This document shows positions 21,877 through 30,233 of a stretch of DNA of 38,100 nt, piece by piece. Both the position numbers and the translations under genes were made by a program. The stretch lies in contig JAHWIN010000015.1 of the NCBI GenBank assembly GCA_019322475.1, positions 1 to 38,100 of the forward strand, given 5' to 3'. The stretch comes from Candidatus Woesearchaeota archaeon. GTDB taxonomy: Archaea; Nanobdellota; Nanobdellia; Woesearchaeales; JACPBV01. Under the pieces are notes generated by a model that saw nothing but the letters and a program-made list of their open reading frames with translations, had not been told where the DNA came from and searched no databases. Each line of letters opens with the position of its first letter. The first letter of the stretch is position 1.

Positions 21877-21968
21877 ATCCTATCACCTCCTTTGTCAAAT
21901 CCAGTTTCTTAACTTTATAAACCTTGCTAGTCTTAGGGATACTGAAATTGGCTACAAAAATAGTAAGA

Positions 21969-22008
21969 TTTATATATTAATGCCTTATTAATATTAAATT
22001 AAGGTGGT
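21969..22008 (+). promoter_or_regulatory. Toxin-antitoxin promoter with palindrome
   Basis: TTTATATA (21969-21976) is followed by TTAATATTAA (21988-21997), a perfect 10-base palindrome near the expected transcription start, and by the ribosome site AAGGTGGT (22001-22008). A palindrome here is the usual place for antitoxin autorepression. Confidence 0.5.
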
Positions 22009-22011
22009 ATT

Positions 22012-22254
22012 ATGGTGCAGGCAATAATCAACATTGAGGATCAGACTAATAGGGTTCTGAATATGGTTAAGGCTAAATTCGGGCTGAGAGATAAGAGCAA
22101 AGCTATAGATAAGATGGCTCAGCAGTATGAACAAGAGATTCTAGAACCTCAGCTTAGGCCGGAATATGTGGAGAAACTTAAAATGATAAAAGGGCAGAAA
22201 GGGATCCGTTTCCGGAGCATAAAAGGGTTTAGGAAGCATATAGAAAATGCGTGA
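22012..22254 (+). CDS. DUF2683 antitoxin
   Basis: The 80-residue protein begins MVQAIINIEDQTNRVLNMVK, which matches DUF2683, the archaeal antitoxin family with a ribbon-helix-helix-like N terminus. LRDKSKAIDKMAQQYEQEIL forms the dimer helices, and residues 50-80 should wrap the toxin. It probably binds its own promoter and neutralises the toxin encoded just downstream; the two genes overlap by 8 bases. The AAGGTGGT site supports the ATG. Confidence 0.85.
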   Translation: MVQAIINIEDQTNRVLNMVKAKFGLRDKSKAIDKMAQQYEQEILEPQLRPEYVEKLKMIKGQKGIRFRSIKGFRKHIENA

Positions 22255-22513
22255 GTTTGAGATAAAGCCTGGACTGGGCAAGAAACTGGCCAAGCTGTCT
22301 AAGAAAGATAAAATCAGATATGAATCGGTGATGAAGAAGATAGAAGAGGTTTTCAGTTCTGGTGATATTGAACATTATAAAAATCTGCGATATGATATGA
22401 AGGACTCTAAGAGGGTCCATATAGGCCATTTTGTCTTAGTCTTTAGTTATGATAAGGCTAAGGATATTTTGTCCTTTGAGGATTATGATCATCATGATAA
22501 TGTATATGAGTAA
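22247..22513 (+). CDS. RelE/ParE-superfamily toxin
   Basis: The 88-residue basic protein has the RelE/ParE layout: two N-terminal helices (KPGLGKKLAKLSKKDKIRYESVMKKIEEVF), then strands with YKNLRYDMKDSKRVHIGHFVLVFSYD and the C-terminal LSFEDYDHHDNVYE. The FEDYDHHDNVY ending is typical of archaeal RelE-like toxins. These cut mRNA on the ribosome; the Arg, Lys and His residues seen here are consistent with nuclease activity, but activity is not proven. It is translated with the antitoxin through an 8-base overlap. Confidence 0.85.
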   Translation: MREFEIKPGLGKKLAKLSKKDKIRYESVMKKIEEVFSSGDIEHYKNLRYDMKDSKRVHIGHFVLVFSYDKAKDILSFEDYDHHDNVYE

Positions 22514-22561
22514 GGCTAAAAACTCCTTCTTGTTGTCAAGCAAAAACGACTAACATAATGC

Positions 22562-22569
22562 TTTATAAA
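22562..22569 (+). promoter_or_regulatory. TATA box of the Lhr helicase gene
   Basis: TTTATAAA predicts a start of transcription near 22594, leaving a leader of about 97 bases before the ATG at 22691. The leader holds three tiny overlapping open frames from ATGs at 22618, 22648 and 22657. Confidence 0.5.
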
Positions 22570-22690
22570 CCCCCAAAACACCCCCAAATAGATATTGCGG
22601 GGCTGCCAAACGGCATTATGCGCTATAATAATCAAGATAAGATTATATGAGGCAGGATGGATATTAAGGATGAGCAGCAGAGGAAAAAAG

Positions 22691-25288
22691 ATGGAGCGCA
22701 GCACGATAACCTTCAAGAAAAAGCAGAACACAGATGAGGAGATATTTTCAATACTCAACCCTATAGTGAAAACATGGTTCAAAGGCAAGTTCAAGAGCTT
22801 CTGCCTTCCCCAGCGATACGCTGTTATTGACATCCATTCAAGGAAGAACGTTCTTGTCTCTGCTGCCACAGGAAGCGGGAAGACCCTTACCTCATTTATC
22901 TCTATCCTTAATGAGCTTATCGATTCTTCCATAAAGGGCATACTGGAAGACAGGGTCTATGCAGTCTATGTCTCACCTTTAAAGGCCCTTTCCAGCGACA
23001 TAGCAGTCAACCTTATCAGGCCGCTTGAAGAGATGGAGGAGATAGCAGGAAGAAAATTAGGGATAAGGGTTGCTGTAAGGACAGGAGACACAGAAACAAA
23101 AGAGAGGGCAGCTATGCTAAAGAGCCCACCGCATATACTTATAACTACCCCTGAATCCCTTGCAATATTATTGTCATCACCAAAATTTGTCGACCATCTT
23201 AGGCATGTTGACTGGTTTATCTGTGACGAGATACATTCGCTTGCTGAAAGCAAGAGGGGGGTCCATCTTTCACTTTCTATGGAAAGGCTGGGATATCTTT
23301 CACCTCACATGGCAAGGATAGGGCTTTCTGCTACCATATCCCCTCTGGAAGAGATAGCAAAGTTCTTGGTGGGCTATGAGCATGAAAAGCCAAGGCCGTG
23401 CAGGATAGTGGATGTCCAGTTTATCAAGGAGATGGACCTTAAGGTCTTAAGCCCGCTGAAAGACCTGATAGGGGTTGAGCACGGGCTTATGCACCATTCC
23501 ATGTATGTCCTCATGGACAAGCTTATCCAGCAGCATAAGACCACCCTTATATTCACTAATACCCGGTCTGCCACTGAAAGGGTCGTGCATCACCTGAAGG
23601 AAAAATTCCCTAAGAACTACACCGAGAATATAGGCGCCCATCATGGAAGCCTGAGCAAGAAGCTGAGGCTTGACATAGAAGACAGGCTGAGGAAAGGGAA
23701 GATAAAGGTTGTCGTGTGCTCGACAAGCCTTGAGCTTGGCATAGACATAGGCTATATAGACCTGGTCATCTGCTTAGGCTCTCCAAAATCAGTAGCAAGG
23801 GCCCTTCAGAGGATAGGCAGGAGCGGCCACAGGCTGCATGAAAAGACAAAAGGCAGGATCATAGTCCTTGACAGGGATGACCTTGTGGAGTTCTCTGTCT
23901 TATTGAAAGACGCCATAGAAAGGAAGATAGACAAGATACATATACCTTCTAACTGCCTGGATGTCCTTGCCCAGCAGATAGACGGCATAGCGATACACGA
24001 GAGGATACATATAGACGACCTTTTCATCCTTGTCAAAGGCTCTTACTGCTATAGGGAACTAACCAAAAAGGACTTTATGGAGGTTATAGACTATCTTTCA
24101 GGAAAATACATATCGTTAGAGGACAGGAACGTATACGCCAAGATATGGCATGATGAGGAGACAGGCATGATAGGAAGAAGGGGGAAGATGGGCAGGGTAA
24201 TCTACATGACCAACATAGGCACAATACCTGAGGAGGTCAGGGTCTCAGTCAAGATAGGCGACCAGACAGTAGGATATATCGAGGAGGCATTCCTGGAGAA
24301 GATGAGGCCGGGAGACATATTCACCTTAGGGGGAAATGTCTATGAATTTAAGTTTTCAAGGGGCATGGTGGCTCAGGTAAGGGCTTCTGTCAGCAGGCCA
24401 CCTACAATACCTGCATGGTTCTCTGAGATGCTCCCCTTAAGCTATGACCTTGCTGTGGACATAGGGAAGTTCAGGAAACTATTGGGGCAGAAGTTCTGCT
24501 ACAATAAGAGCAGGGAAGAGATACTTGATTTTATCCACCATTATCTTTATGTAGATGATAATGCAGCCCTATCATTGTATAATTATTTCTATGAGCAGTA
24601 TAACTACTCTAAGATACCTTCAGACACAAGGATAATAGCAGAGCACTACACAGATGAGCAGGGCCTAAGGTATGTCATCTTCCATTCCCTTTTCGGAAGA
24701 AGGGTGAATGACTGCCTTTCCAGGGCTGTAGGCTTTGCCATAGGAAGGACCCAGCATAAGGACGTAGAGATAGGCATCAATGACAACGGCTTCTACATAT
24801 GCACCGCAAGGAACGTAGATGTCATGAAGGCGTTCAGGCTTCTTAAGAGCAAGGACCTTGTTAAGGTCATGGAGATGGCCATAGACAAGGCAGAGGTCCT
24901 TAAGAGAAGGTTCAGGCACTGCGCTGCCAGGGCCCTTATGATACTGAGGAATTACAAGGGAAGAAAGAAAAGGGTAGGAAGGCAGCAGGTAAGCTCTATG
25001 ATCCTGATGAGCGCAGTAAGAAGGATAAGCCCCCATTTCTCTATCCTGAAGGAAGCCAGGAGAGAGGTCTTAGAGGACCTTATGGATATAGAGAACGCTT
25101 CTAAGGTCCTAACAGGGATAGAAGAAAAGAAGATAAAGCTTGAAGAGACCCACACCTCCCTGCCGTCACCCTTTGCCCTGAACCTCATAACCCAGGGAAG
25201 GACAGACATAATGAAGATAGAAGACAAGATGGAGTTCCTTAAGAGGATGCACGACCAGGTATTGGCCAAGATATATCTTAAGAAGTGA
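22691..25288 (+). CDS. Lhr-type superfamily 2 DNA helicase
   Basis: The 865-residue protein is an ATP-driven 3'-5' helicase of the Lhr-core type, linked to DNA repair and recombination. Motifs in order from the chosen start: Q-motif region LPQRYAVID, Walker A SAATGSGKTLT, TTPESLAILL, DEIH box ICDEIHSL, motif III GLSATIS, motif IV TLIFTNTRSATERV, motif V CSTSLELGIDIG and motif VI QRIGRSGHR. The winged-helix and Lhr-specific beta domain follow (EEVRVSVKIGDQTVGYIEEAFL), then the four-helix end. ATG 22691 is preferred because AGGA lies six bases before it. ATG 22670 or TTG 22595 would extend the N terminus without known domain content. An SbcD-related phosphoesterase gene, a frequent neighbour, lies after the next gene. 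Confidence 0.9.
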   Translation: MERSTITFKKKQNTDEEIFSILNPIVKTWFKGKFKSFCLPQRYAVIDIHSRKNVLVSAATGSGKTLTSFISILNELIDSSIKGILEDRVYAVYVSPLKALSSDIAVNLIRPLEEMEEIAGRKLGIRVAVRTGDTETKERAAMLKSPPHILITTPESLAILLSSPKFVDHLRHVDWFICDEIHSLAESKRGVHLSLSMERLGYLSPHMARIGLSATISPLEEIAKFLVGYEHEKPRPCRIVDVQFIKEMDLKVLSPLKDLIGVEHGLMHHSMYVLMDKLIQQHKTTLIFTNTRSATERVVHHLKEKFPKNYTENIGAHHGSLSKKLRLDIEDRLRKGKIKVVVCSTSLELGIDIGYIDLVICLGSPKSVARALQRIGRSGHRLHEKTKGRIIVLDRDDLVEFSVLLKDAIERKIDKIHIPSNCLDVLAQQIDGIAIHERIHIDDLFILVKGSYCYRELTKKDFMEVIDYLSGKYISLEDRNVYAKIWHDEETGMIGRRGKMGRVIYMTNIGTIPEEVRVSVKIGDQTVGYIEEAFLEKMRPGDIFTLGGNVYEFKFSRGMVAQVRASVSRPPTIPAWFSEMLPLSYDLAVDIGKFRKLLGQKFCYNKSREEILDFIHHYLYVDDNAALSLYNYFYEQYNYSKIPSDTRIIAEHYTDEQGLRYVIFHSLFGRRVNDCLSRAVGFAIGRTQHKDVEIGINDNGFYICTARNVDVMKAFRLLKSKDLVKVMEMAIDKAEVLKRRFRHCAARALMILRNYKGRKKRVGRQQVSSMILMSAVRRISPHFSILKEARREVLEDLMDIENASKVLTGIEEKKIKLEETHTSLPSPFALNLITQGRTDIMKIEDKMEFLKRMHDQVLAKIYLKK

Positions 25289-25335
25289 TATTGGGAAAGT
25301 GATCTGTTCTTATGCCTTCAAGGCCTATGCAGTAT

Positions 25336-25794
25336 TTATTCCTCTTCAAGTTTAATATCCCCCATCTTGCTGCAGGAGGGACTTTTTATTCTTTCTTCTA
25401 ATGCCTCTCTTATCTCTGGACTCATCTTTTCTATCTCATCGTCCCTTAGAGGTCTCCATGCATCGTGAGGCAGGGGGTGGTAGGGGTGAGGGCCGTTTAC
25501 CAGCTTATCTATCGTTCTCAGGCTGAATTGCTTTCCTTTGCCGGCTTTTTTTAATCCATCTATTCTAGGGTCATACATGCAATTCTGATATTTGATCTGC
25601 TTGTTCAGGACATGGTTTTCCAGAAACTCAGAGAACTCTTCTGGGCTTTTTTTATTACAAACGCAGAAATTCTTGTCAACAACATAGCCCCACTTTAGGG
25701 GGTTAGGGTTTTGCTCAATCATATACTCTGTATAAACATCAACAAAATAATGCGTTGCATCTTTAAAATCAGCTGCAAATACATACGCTTTCAT
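25336..25794 (-). CDS. Hypothetical soluble protein
   Basis: The open frame continues upstream, but ATG 25794 is the likely start: a TATA box (TTTATATA, 25826-25819) lies about 25 bases before it, as in leaderless genes. The 152-residue product begins MKAYVFAADFKDATHYFVDV and contains LKWGYVVDKNFCVCNKKSPEEF, NHVLNKQIKYQNCMYDPRID, a His/Pro-rich GPHPYHPLPHDAWRPLRDDE and a charged end. Four cysteines and several histidines suggest possible metal binding. I do not recognise a family. It lies between Lhr and its usual phosphoesterase neighbour, on the other strand, so it is probably an insertion into that pair. Confidence 0.65.
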   Translation of the reverse strand: MKAYVFAADFKDATHYFVDVYTEYMIEQNPNPLKWGYVVDKNFCVCNKKSPEEFSEFLENHVLNKQIKYQNCMYDPRIDGLKKAGKGKQFSLRTIDKLVNGPHPYHPLPHDAWRPLRDDEIEKMSPEIREALEERIKSPSCSKMGDIKLEEE

Positions 25795-25978
25795 ACACTT
25801 ATTGTAACCTTTTAGTAGTATATAAACTTTTAGGTATTTTTGTCGGATATCGGCAAAAAAGATGAGTAACCCTTGACCAGAGGCTCCCCTCAAAATGAGA
25901 TACCTACAACAACCGCCAGTCAAAGCTTATGCATCATACATCAATAATTATTTAAAATCTAAATAAGTCCTCTTTGCT

Positions 25979-26704
25979 ATGGAAATATCAAAGGGTATCG
26001 AGATTGTAGATCTTTGCCTGTATCTTAAGAAGGATAATGCGCTGATAATATCAGACACCCATATAGGCTATGAAGAGGCATTGAATGAACAGGGCATACT
26101 TATCCCCCGGCTTCATTTCGAGGATATGGCTGAAAGGCTTGAAAAAACATTCAAAAAAACAGGAAAGCTAAGAAAGATAATAATCAACGGAGATATAAAG
26201 CATGAGTTTGGGCATATCTCTGCCCAGGAATGGAGGAATGCCTTAAGGCTCATAGACCTTTTGGGCAGGAACTCAGGAGAGATAATCCTTGTCAGGGGAA
26301 ACCATGACACTATCTTAGGGCCTATAGCAAAAAAAAGAGATGTCATGGTCAGGGATAGCTATAAGATCAGGGATATGCTTATGGTCCATGGCCACAAGCT
26401 GCCGGAAAAGGAAGAGCTTAAGGGAGTAAAGGCGATAATGATAGGGCATGAGCATCCTGCTGTAACTGTCCATGAGGGTGTGAGGGAAGAGAAATTTAAG
26501 TGTTTCCTTAAAGGAAGGTGGAAAGGAAAAACATTGATAGTGCAGCCAAGCTTTAACCTGGTAAGTGAAGGGACAGACATGATAAAAGATGAGCTGCTGA
26601 GCCCTTTTCTGCAGCAGGACCTAAGTGGTTTTGAGTGTTTTATAGTAGGTGATAAGGTCTATGATTTCGGAAAGTTAAGGGCATTGAAGAGAGGTTATAG
26701 ATGA
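25979..26704 (+). CDS. SbcD-related archaeal metallophosphoesterase
   Basis: This is a 241-residue calcineurin-like phosphoesterase. The metal-binding motifs are in order: ISDTHIGYEEA (about 24-34), INGDIKHEFG (68-77), RGNHDTILG (103-111), MVHGHKLP (138-145) and IGHEHPAV (157-164). This set corresponds to the archaeal family named for its relation to SbcD/Mre11, often encoded beside an Lhr helicase and thought to act in DNA repair. Metal ligands are complete. The stop overlaps the ATG of the fumarase alpha gene (ATGA), so the two are cotranscribed although their functions differ. A TTTAAAA-type TATA box lies near 25950. Confidence 0.9.
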   Translation: MEISKGIEIVDLCLYLKKDNALIISDTHIGYEEALNEQGILIPRLHFEDMAERLEKTFKKTGKLRKIIINGDIKHEFGHISAQEWRNALRLIDLLGRNSGEIILVRGNHDTILGPIAKKRDVMVRDSYKIRDMLMVHGHKLPEKEELKGVKAIMIGHEHPAVTVHEGVREEKFKCFLKGRWKGKTLIVQPSFNLVSEGTDMIKDELLSPFLQQDLSGFECFIVGDKVYDFGKLRALKRGYR

Positions 26705-27633
26705 CATCTCCATCATCATTGCAGGCATCCAAAAGGCAAAACCTTAAGATGGGATTAGAAAAAGCGATAGTCAGCCTGTACAGGGAAACTGCTGTAAGCA
26801 TCCCGGCAGATGTTGAAGCCAGCCTGATGGATGCATTAAGCATGGAAAAGAAAGGCTCTCTGGCCTATTACAGCCTTTCAAATATACTGAAGAACATCAA
26901 GGTTGCCAGAGACAACAGCCTCCCTATCTGCCAGGACACAGGTGTCCCGGTCTTTTACGTCAGGGCTCCAATAGGGGCCTCTCACCATAAGATAAGGCAG
27001 GCAATAGCCAATGCAACAAGGAAAGCTACTGAACAGGTCCCTTTAAGGCCCAATTCAGTAGGTATCATTGATGGCATGAACACAGGGGACAATGTAGGAT
27101 TTAGCATGGGAAAGGTTGAGCTCCAGCAACCGATAGTTTACATAGAGCAATGGGATAATAGCCAGATAAAAATCAACCTGATGCTGAAAGGAGGAGGCTC
27201 TGAAAATATAGGCGTGCAGTATAAGCTTCCTGATAAGGAGCTAAATGCCAATAGGGATATGGAAGGGATAAAGAGATGCATCATTGATGCAGCCTTTAAG
27301 GCCCAGGGAAGAGGATGCCCCCCTTATATCTTAGGGATAGCGATAGGAGGATGCAAGGATCTTGTAGCCAAAGAAAGCAAAAAGCAGCTATTAAGGAAGG
27401 TTGATGATGTGAACAAGGACATCACCTTGGCAGGGCTTGAAAAAGAGATGAGGGATAAGATAAACTCATTAGGCATAGGGCCTATCGGGGTAGGGGGAAG
27501 CTCAACTGCCCTGGCTGTCAAGATAAAAGCCTTGCACAGGCACCCTACATCTTTCTTTATAGATATATCATTTATGTGCTGGGCCTGCAGAAGAGGGTCC
27601 TTAACTTATGAGGGTGATGTAAGATCAGGCTAA
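26701..27633 (+). CDS. Class I fumarate hydratase, alpha subunit
   Basis: The 310-residue subunit carries the [4Fe-4S] cluster that interconverts fumarate and malate in the TCA cycle. The three cluster cysteines are visible in LPICQDTGVPVF (about 79), AIGGCKDLVA (about 219) and SFMCWACRRGS (about 295). DGMNTGDNVG and LMLKGGGSENIG are family blocks. It forms a heterodimer with the next gene's product. The oxygen-sensitive cluster indicates anaerobic life. Tartrate dehydratase (TtdA) is a related alternative, but neighbouring malate dehydrogenase and POR favour fumarase. It is translationally coupled to the phosphoesterase gene upstream. Confidence 0.9.
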   Translation: MTSPSSLQASKRQNLKMGLEKAIVSLYRETAVSIPADVEASLMDALSMEKKGSLAYYSLSNILKNIKVARDNSLPICQDTGVPVFYVRAPIGASHHKIRQAIANATRKATEQVPLRPNSVGIIDGMNTGDNVGFSMGKVELQQPIVYIEQWDNSQIKINLMLKGGGSENIGVQYKLPDKELNANRDMEGIKRCIIDAAFKAQGRGCPPYILGIAIGGCKDLVAKESKKQLLRKVDDVNKDITLAGLEKEMRDKINSLGIGPIGVGGSSTALAVKIKALHRHPTSFFIDISFMCWACRRGSLTYEGDVRSG

Positions 27634-27641
27634 AGCTTCCT

Positions 27642-28196
27642 TTGTCTAAGCAGGACGTAAACAGGCTAAAGGTGGGGGATAAGGTTGAATTAAGCGGAAC
27701 CATATTTACTGCAAGGGACAAGGCCCACCTTTATCTTTTGGATTCTGATGGGATGAAGGGAATGTTATCAGGGGGCATAATCTATCATTGCGGGCCTATT
27801 GTAAGGAAGGGCAACCAGGGATACAGCATAGTCTCTGCAGGGCCGACTACAAGCGAAAGGATGAGCTTATACGCTCCGGATGTTATAAGGAGATATGCTA
27901 TCAAAGGCATCATAGGTAAGGGAGGCATGGATAAGAAAACATCAGAAGCCATGAAAAAGTACGGCTGTGTTTATCTTGCTGCTGTCGGAGGAACAGGGGC
28001 TTTGATAGCTTCTTCGATAAAAAGGATAGCCAATGTCTATAAAGAAGAGTTTGGAATGCCTGAGGCGATCTACGAGCTAAAGGTTGAGGGCATGCCCCTT
28101 ATAGTGGCTATGGATTCAAAAGGCAGCAGCATCTATGATGACATACTTAGAATCTCAGGGAAGAATAAGAAGAAACTGATGGAGAACGGTTCATGA
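27642..28196 (+). CDS. Class I fumarate hydratase, beta subunit
   Basis: The 184-residue partner of the alpha subunit starts SKQDVNRLKVGDKVELSGTI and contains the family's FTARDKAHLYL, YHCGPIV, SAGPTTSERM and IGKGGMD, followed by GCVYLAAVGGTGAL and the ending LKVEGMPLIVAMDSKG. It supplies substrate-binding residues near the cluster. The TTG at 27642 gives the expected beginning; there is no ATG nearby, and upstream in-frame codons (IRLKLPL) look like continuing protein, so a rarer start slightly upstream is possible. The gap from the alpha gene is 8 bases. Confidence 0.88.
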   Translation: MSKQDVNRLKVGDKVELSGTIFTARDKAHLYLLDSDGMKGMLSGGIIYHCGPIVRKGNQGYSIVSAGPTTSERMSLYAPDVIRRYAIKGIIGKGGMDKKTSEAMKKYGCVYLAAVGGTGALIASSIKRIANVYKEEFGMPEAIYELKVEGMPLIVAMDSKGSSIYDDILRISGKNKKKLMENGS

Positions 28197-28274
28197 TACA
28201 GGAATTGAACTTTACCCTGAAAATAAAAAATCCTAACCGCAGCAAACTGCATGGTATGTACCCAGTTTGAGAAA

Positions 28275-28760
28275 TCAATAAGTCTCTATCTTTGGCTCCC
28301 CTTCATCCTCAGATGAGTATTCTTCACGGGGCGCCTCTTCAGAGCTGTATTCAGTAACCTCTTCAACTTTTTTCCTTGGCTCTCCTTCCTCTTTCTTTGC
28401 CCTGTGGATCTTTGCAAATGAGGGCACTGCTGCAATCCAGTCATCGCCAAATCCAGCTATATCCCCTTCAATCGCGTCGCAGGTCTTCTTCAGCTTGTTT
28501 ATAGCCCTTTTCAGCTCTACCAGGTCCTTGTCTTTCAGCGACCTTATGTTGACCAAAGCTACTGTGTTGCCGTCCCTTAAGCAGTCAAGTATGGGTTTTA
28601 TAGACTCAAAATCATGCAGTATAAAAGGCCTTACTATTATCTTGGAATCAGCTGCCCTGTGTTCAGCCCCTAATTCGACATAGCCCTCCTCTTCAGCCTC
28701 ATCTAAAACCTTAGAAGTCTCCCCTGCCATAGCCTCTTTTACCTTTGAAAAAAACCCCAT
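28275..28760 (-). CDS. sepF: SepF-like cell division protein
   Basis: The 161-residue protein has the SepF core (DUF552) at about residues 38-118: SKIIVRPFILHDFESIKPIL, RDGNTVALVNIRSL and DAIEGDIAGFGDDWIAAVPS. SepF anchors FtsZ to the membrane in many archaea. The N terminus MGFFSKVKEAMAG resembles the amphipathic membrane-binding helix. An acidic, Ser/Glu-rich tail (about 120-161, with a repeated EYSSE motif) is an addition and probably disordered. The ATG is fixed by AAGGAGG; a TATA box (TTTATATA) near 28822-28813 gives a leader of about 30 bases. FtsZ is not in the window. Confidence 0.88.
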   Translation of the reverse strand: MGFFSKVKEAMAGETSKVLDEAEEEGYVELGAEHRAADSKIIVRPFILHDFESIKPILDCLRDGNTVALVNIRSLKDKDLVELKRAINKLKKTCDAIEGDIAGFGDDWIAAVPSFAKIHRAKKEEGEPRKKVEEVTEYSSEEAPREEYSSEDEGEPKIETY

Positions 28761-28870
28761 TTTAACATCCTCCTTAAATCAGTTACTATGCTAAAATGCT
28801 GATAACCTAACAGATATATAAACTTTGCGTTTTTAAAATCTGCCTTTTTGCTCTTATTTTTCTGTATTAT

Positions 28871-28888
28871 CCAGCTCCTGAAAGCTGG
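28871..28888. terminator. Short hairpin downstream of the mini-gene
   Basis: CCAGCT (28871-28876) and AGCTGG (28883-28888) form a perfect 6-bp stem with a 6-base loop, just after the stop codon of the 40-residue minus-strand gene. There is no U run on that strand, so it may be an RNA structure rather than a terminator. Confidence 0.35.
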
Positions 28889-28899
28889 GCTTTTAGATA

Positions 28900-29022
28900 C
28901 TATCTTGATGGTGCAGCCAGGGTATCCTGTATGGCATTCTCTATCGTTAAGATGTTAGTCATGGCCCATATTATTGACCATTCTATCACAGTGTCTGGCT
29001 TTTTCACCCAATCTCTATCCAT
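28900..29022 (-). CDS. 40-residue tryptophan-rich mini-protein
   Basis: A short open frame runs from ATG 29022-29020 to TAG 28902-28900. It reads MDRDWVKKPDTVIEWSIIWA, then MTNILTIENAIQDTLAAPSR. Three Trp and two amphipathic helical stretches give it a natural look. The perfectly symmetric TTATATATAA at 29041-29050 lies about 24 bases before the ATG, as expected for a leaderless archaeal gene. It is divergent from the DHH gene. I do not recognise it; it could be a small regulator or membrane-associated peptide. Apart from this gene, the stretch 28761-29085 holds only promoter elements. Confidence 0.45.
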   Translation of the reverse strand: MDRDWVKKPDTVIEWSIIWAMTNILTIENAIQDTLAAPSR

Positions 29023-29040
29023 CCAGCTTAAACCAAAGGA

Positions 29041-29050
29041 TTATATATAA
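29041..29050. promoter_or_regulatory. Symmetric TATA box serving two directions
   Basis: TTATATATAA is self-complementary. It sits about 24 bases from the minus-strand mini-gene ATG and 36-45 bases before the DHH gene GTG, so one box could serve both. Confidence 0.5.
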
Positions 29051-29085
29051 GGTATTAAAAAATAATCTGTAGGTCCAGCCTGTTT

Positions 29086-30120
29086 GTGATAAAGATGCTA
29101 AGCCAAAAAGACATAAAAAAGATAAGGGAAGAGCTTGAAAGCTGCAAGAACCCCCTGTTCTTTTTTCACGATGATCCTGACGGGCTGTGCTCTTTTCTTT
29201 TGCTTTATGGGCATATCAGGGAAGGGCATGGCATAGTGTTCAAGGCAAAGCCGGGCTTAGGGGTAAATTTCATAAGAAAGGTTGAGGAGCATAAGCCTGA
29301 TAAGGTATTCATATTAGACATACCTATAGTGGACCAGGAGTTTATCGACAAGGCTAAGGTCCCTGTAATATGGATAGACCATCATACCCCTTTAGAAAGG
29401 GCTAAGGTCAGGTACTTTAATCCCAGGCTTAGGGATAAGGATGACGGGACACCTGTAACATCCATCTGCTATGAGGTTGTAAGGGAAAATATCTGGATAG
29501 CGGCAGTAGGCGCTGTTGGAGACTGGACCATCCCTGATTTTTTAGGTGAATTCGAAAAAGAATATAAGGATCTTATTGGAATAAGGTCAAGGGACCCGGG
29601 GAAACTTTACTTTGAGACCAGGCTTGGGAAGCTGATAAGGATATTCTCTTATATACTGAAGGGAAAGACAAGGGATTCTGTAAGGTGCTTTAAGGTATTG
29701 ACAAGGATCAAAAGCCCCTATGAGATCCTTGGCCAGACAACATCAAAAGGCAGGTTCATATACAAGCGCTTTGAGAAGATAAACCATGAATATGAATCCA
29801 TCCTTAAAGAGGCTATAAAGAAGGCTGGAAAGGAGAAGCTTATGATATATACTTATAGGGAGGATAAGATGAGCTTTACAGGAGACCTTTCTAATGAGCT
29901 CATCCACAGGTATCCTGATAAGATCATCCTTGTAGGAAGAGAAAAAGGGGGAGAGATCCGTATGAGCCTGAGAAGCACCAGGGAGCTTTTGCCCGCCATC
30001 CTTGAAAAGGCCCTGGTAGGGGTAGAGGGATATGGAGGGGGGCATGAGCATGCATGCGGAGCTAATGTAAAAAAAGAGGATTTCAAGAGGTTTGTAGAGA
30101 ACATAAAAGAGCAGATATGA
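29086..30120 (+). CDS. DHH/DHHA1 phosphoesterase (RecJ-like)
   Basis: The 344-residue protein has the RecJ-like DHH core. Motif I is FFHDDPDGLCSFLL (about 26-40), motif II VFILDIPIVDQ, motif III IWIDHHTPLER with the DHH signature near 100, and motif IV IAAVGAVGDWT. The C-terminal DHHA1 domain ends with VEGYGGGHEHACGANV, the substrate-binding GGGH. Such archaeal proteins are 5' or 3' exonucleases on single-stranded DNA/RNA, or cleave small nucleotides. Metal ligands are complete. The start is GTG 29086 or ATG 29095; no ribosome site decides. The last codons are followed by the porG promoter. Confidence 0.88.
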   Translation: MIKMLSQKDIKKIREELESCKNPLFFFHDDPDGLCSFLLLYGHIREGHGIVFKAKPGLGVNFIRKVEEHKPDKVFILDIPIVDQEFIDKAKVPVIWIDHHTPLERAKVRYFNPRLRDKDDGTPVTSICYEVVRENIWIAAVGAVGDWTIPDFLGEFEKEYKDLIGIRSRDPGKLYFETRLGKLIRIFSYILKGKTRDSVRCFKVLTRIKSPYEILGQTTSKGRFIYKRFEKINHEYESILKEAIKKAGKEKLMIYTYREDKMSFTGDLSNELIHRYPDKIILVGREKGGEIRMSLRSTRELLPAILEKALVGVEGYGGGHEHACGANVKKEDFKRFVENIKEQI

Positions 30121-30233
30121 TCTTTCTGGACATTGATTAGGATAACAGCTCAGAGCGAGCCGATGGCAACCCTGAAGGATTTTATGGATGAAGCCGATTT
30201 TGCCTTAAGCCATATAAAAAGAGTTCCGATAAG

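Noticed and set aside
22575..22590. Short CCCCCAAAACACCCCC direct repeat as a possible CRISPR or operator
   Set aside because: Only two five-base C runs, no array and no symmetry; it is most likely chance in the Lhr promoter.
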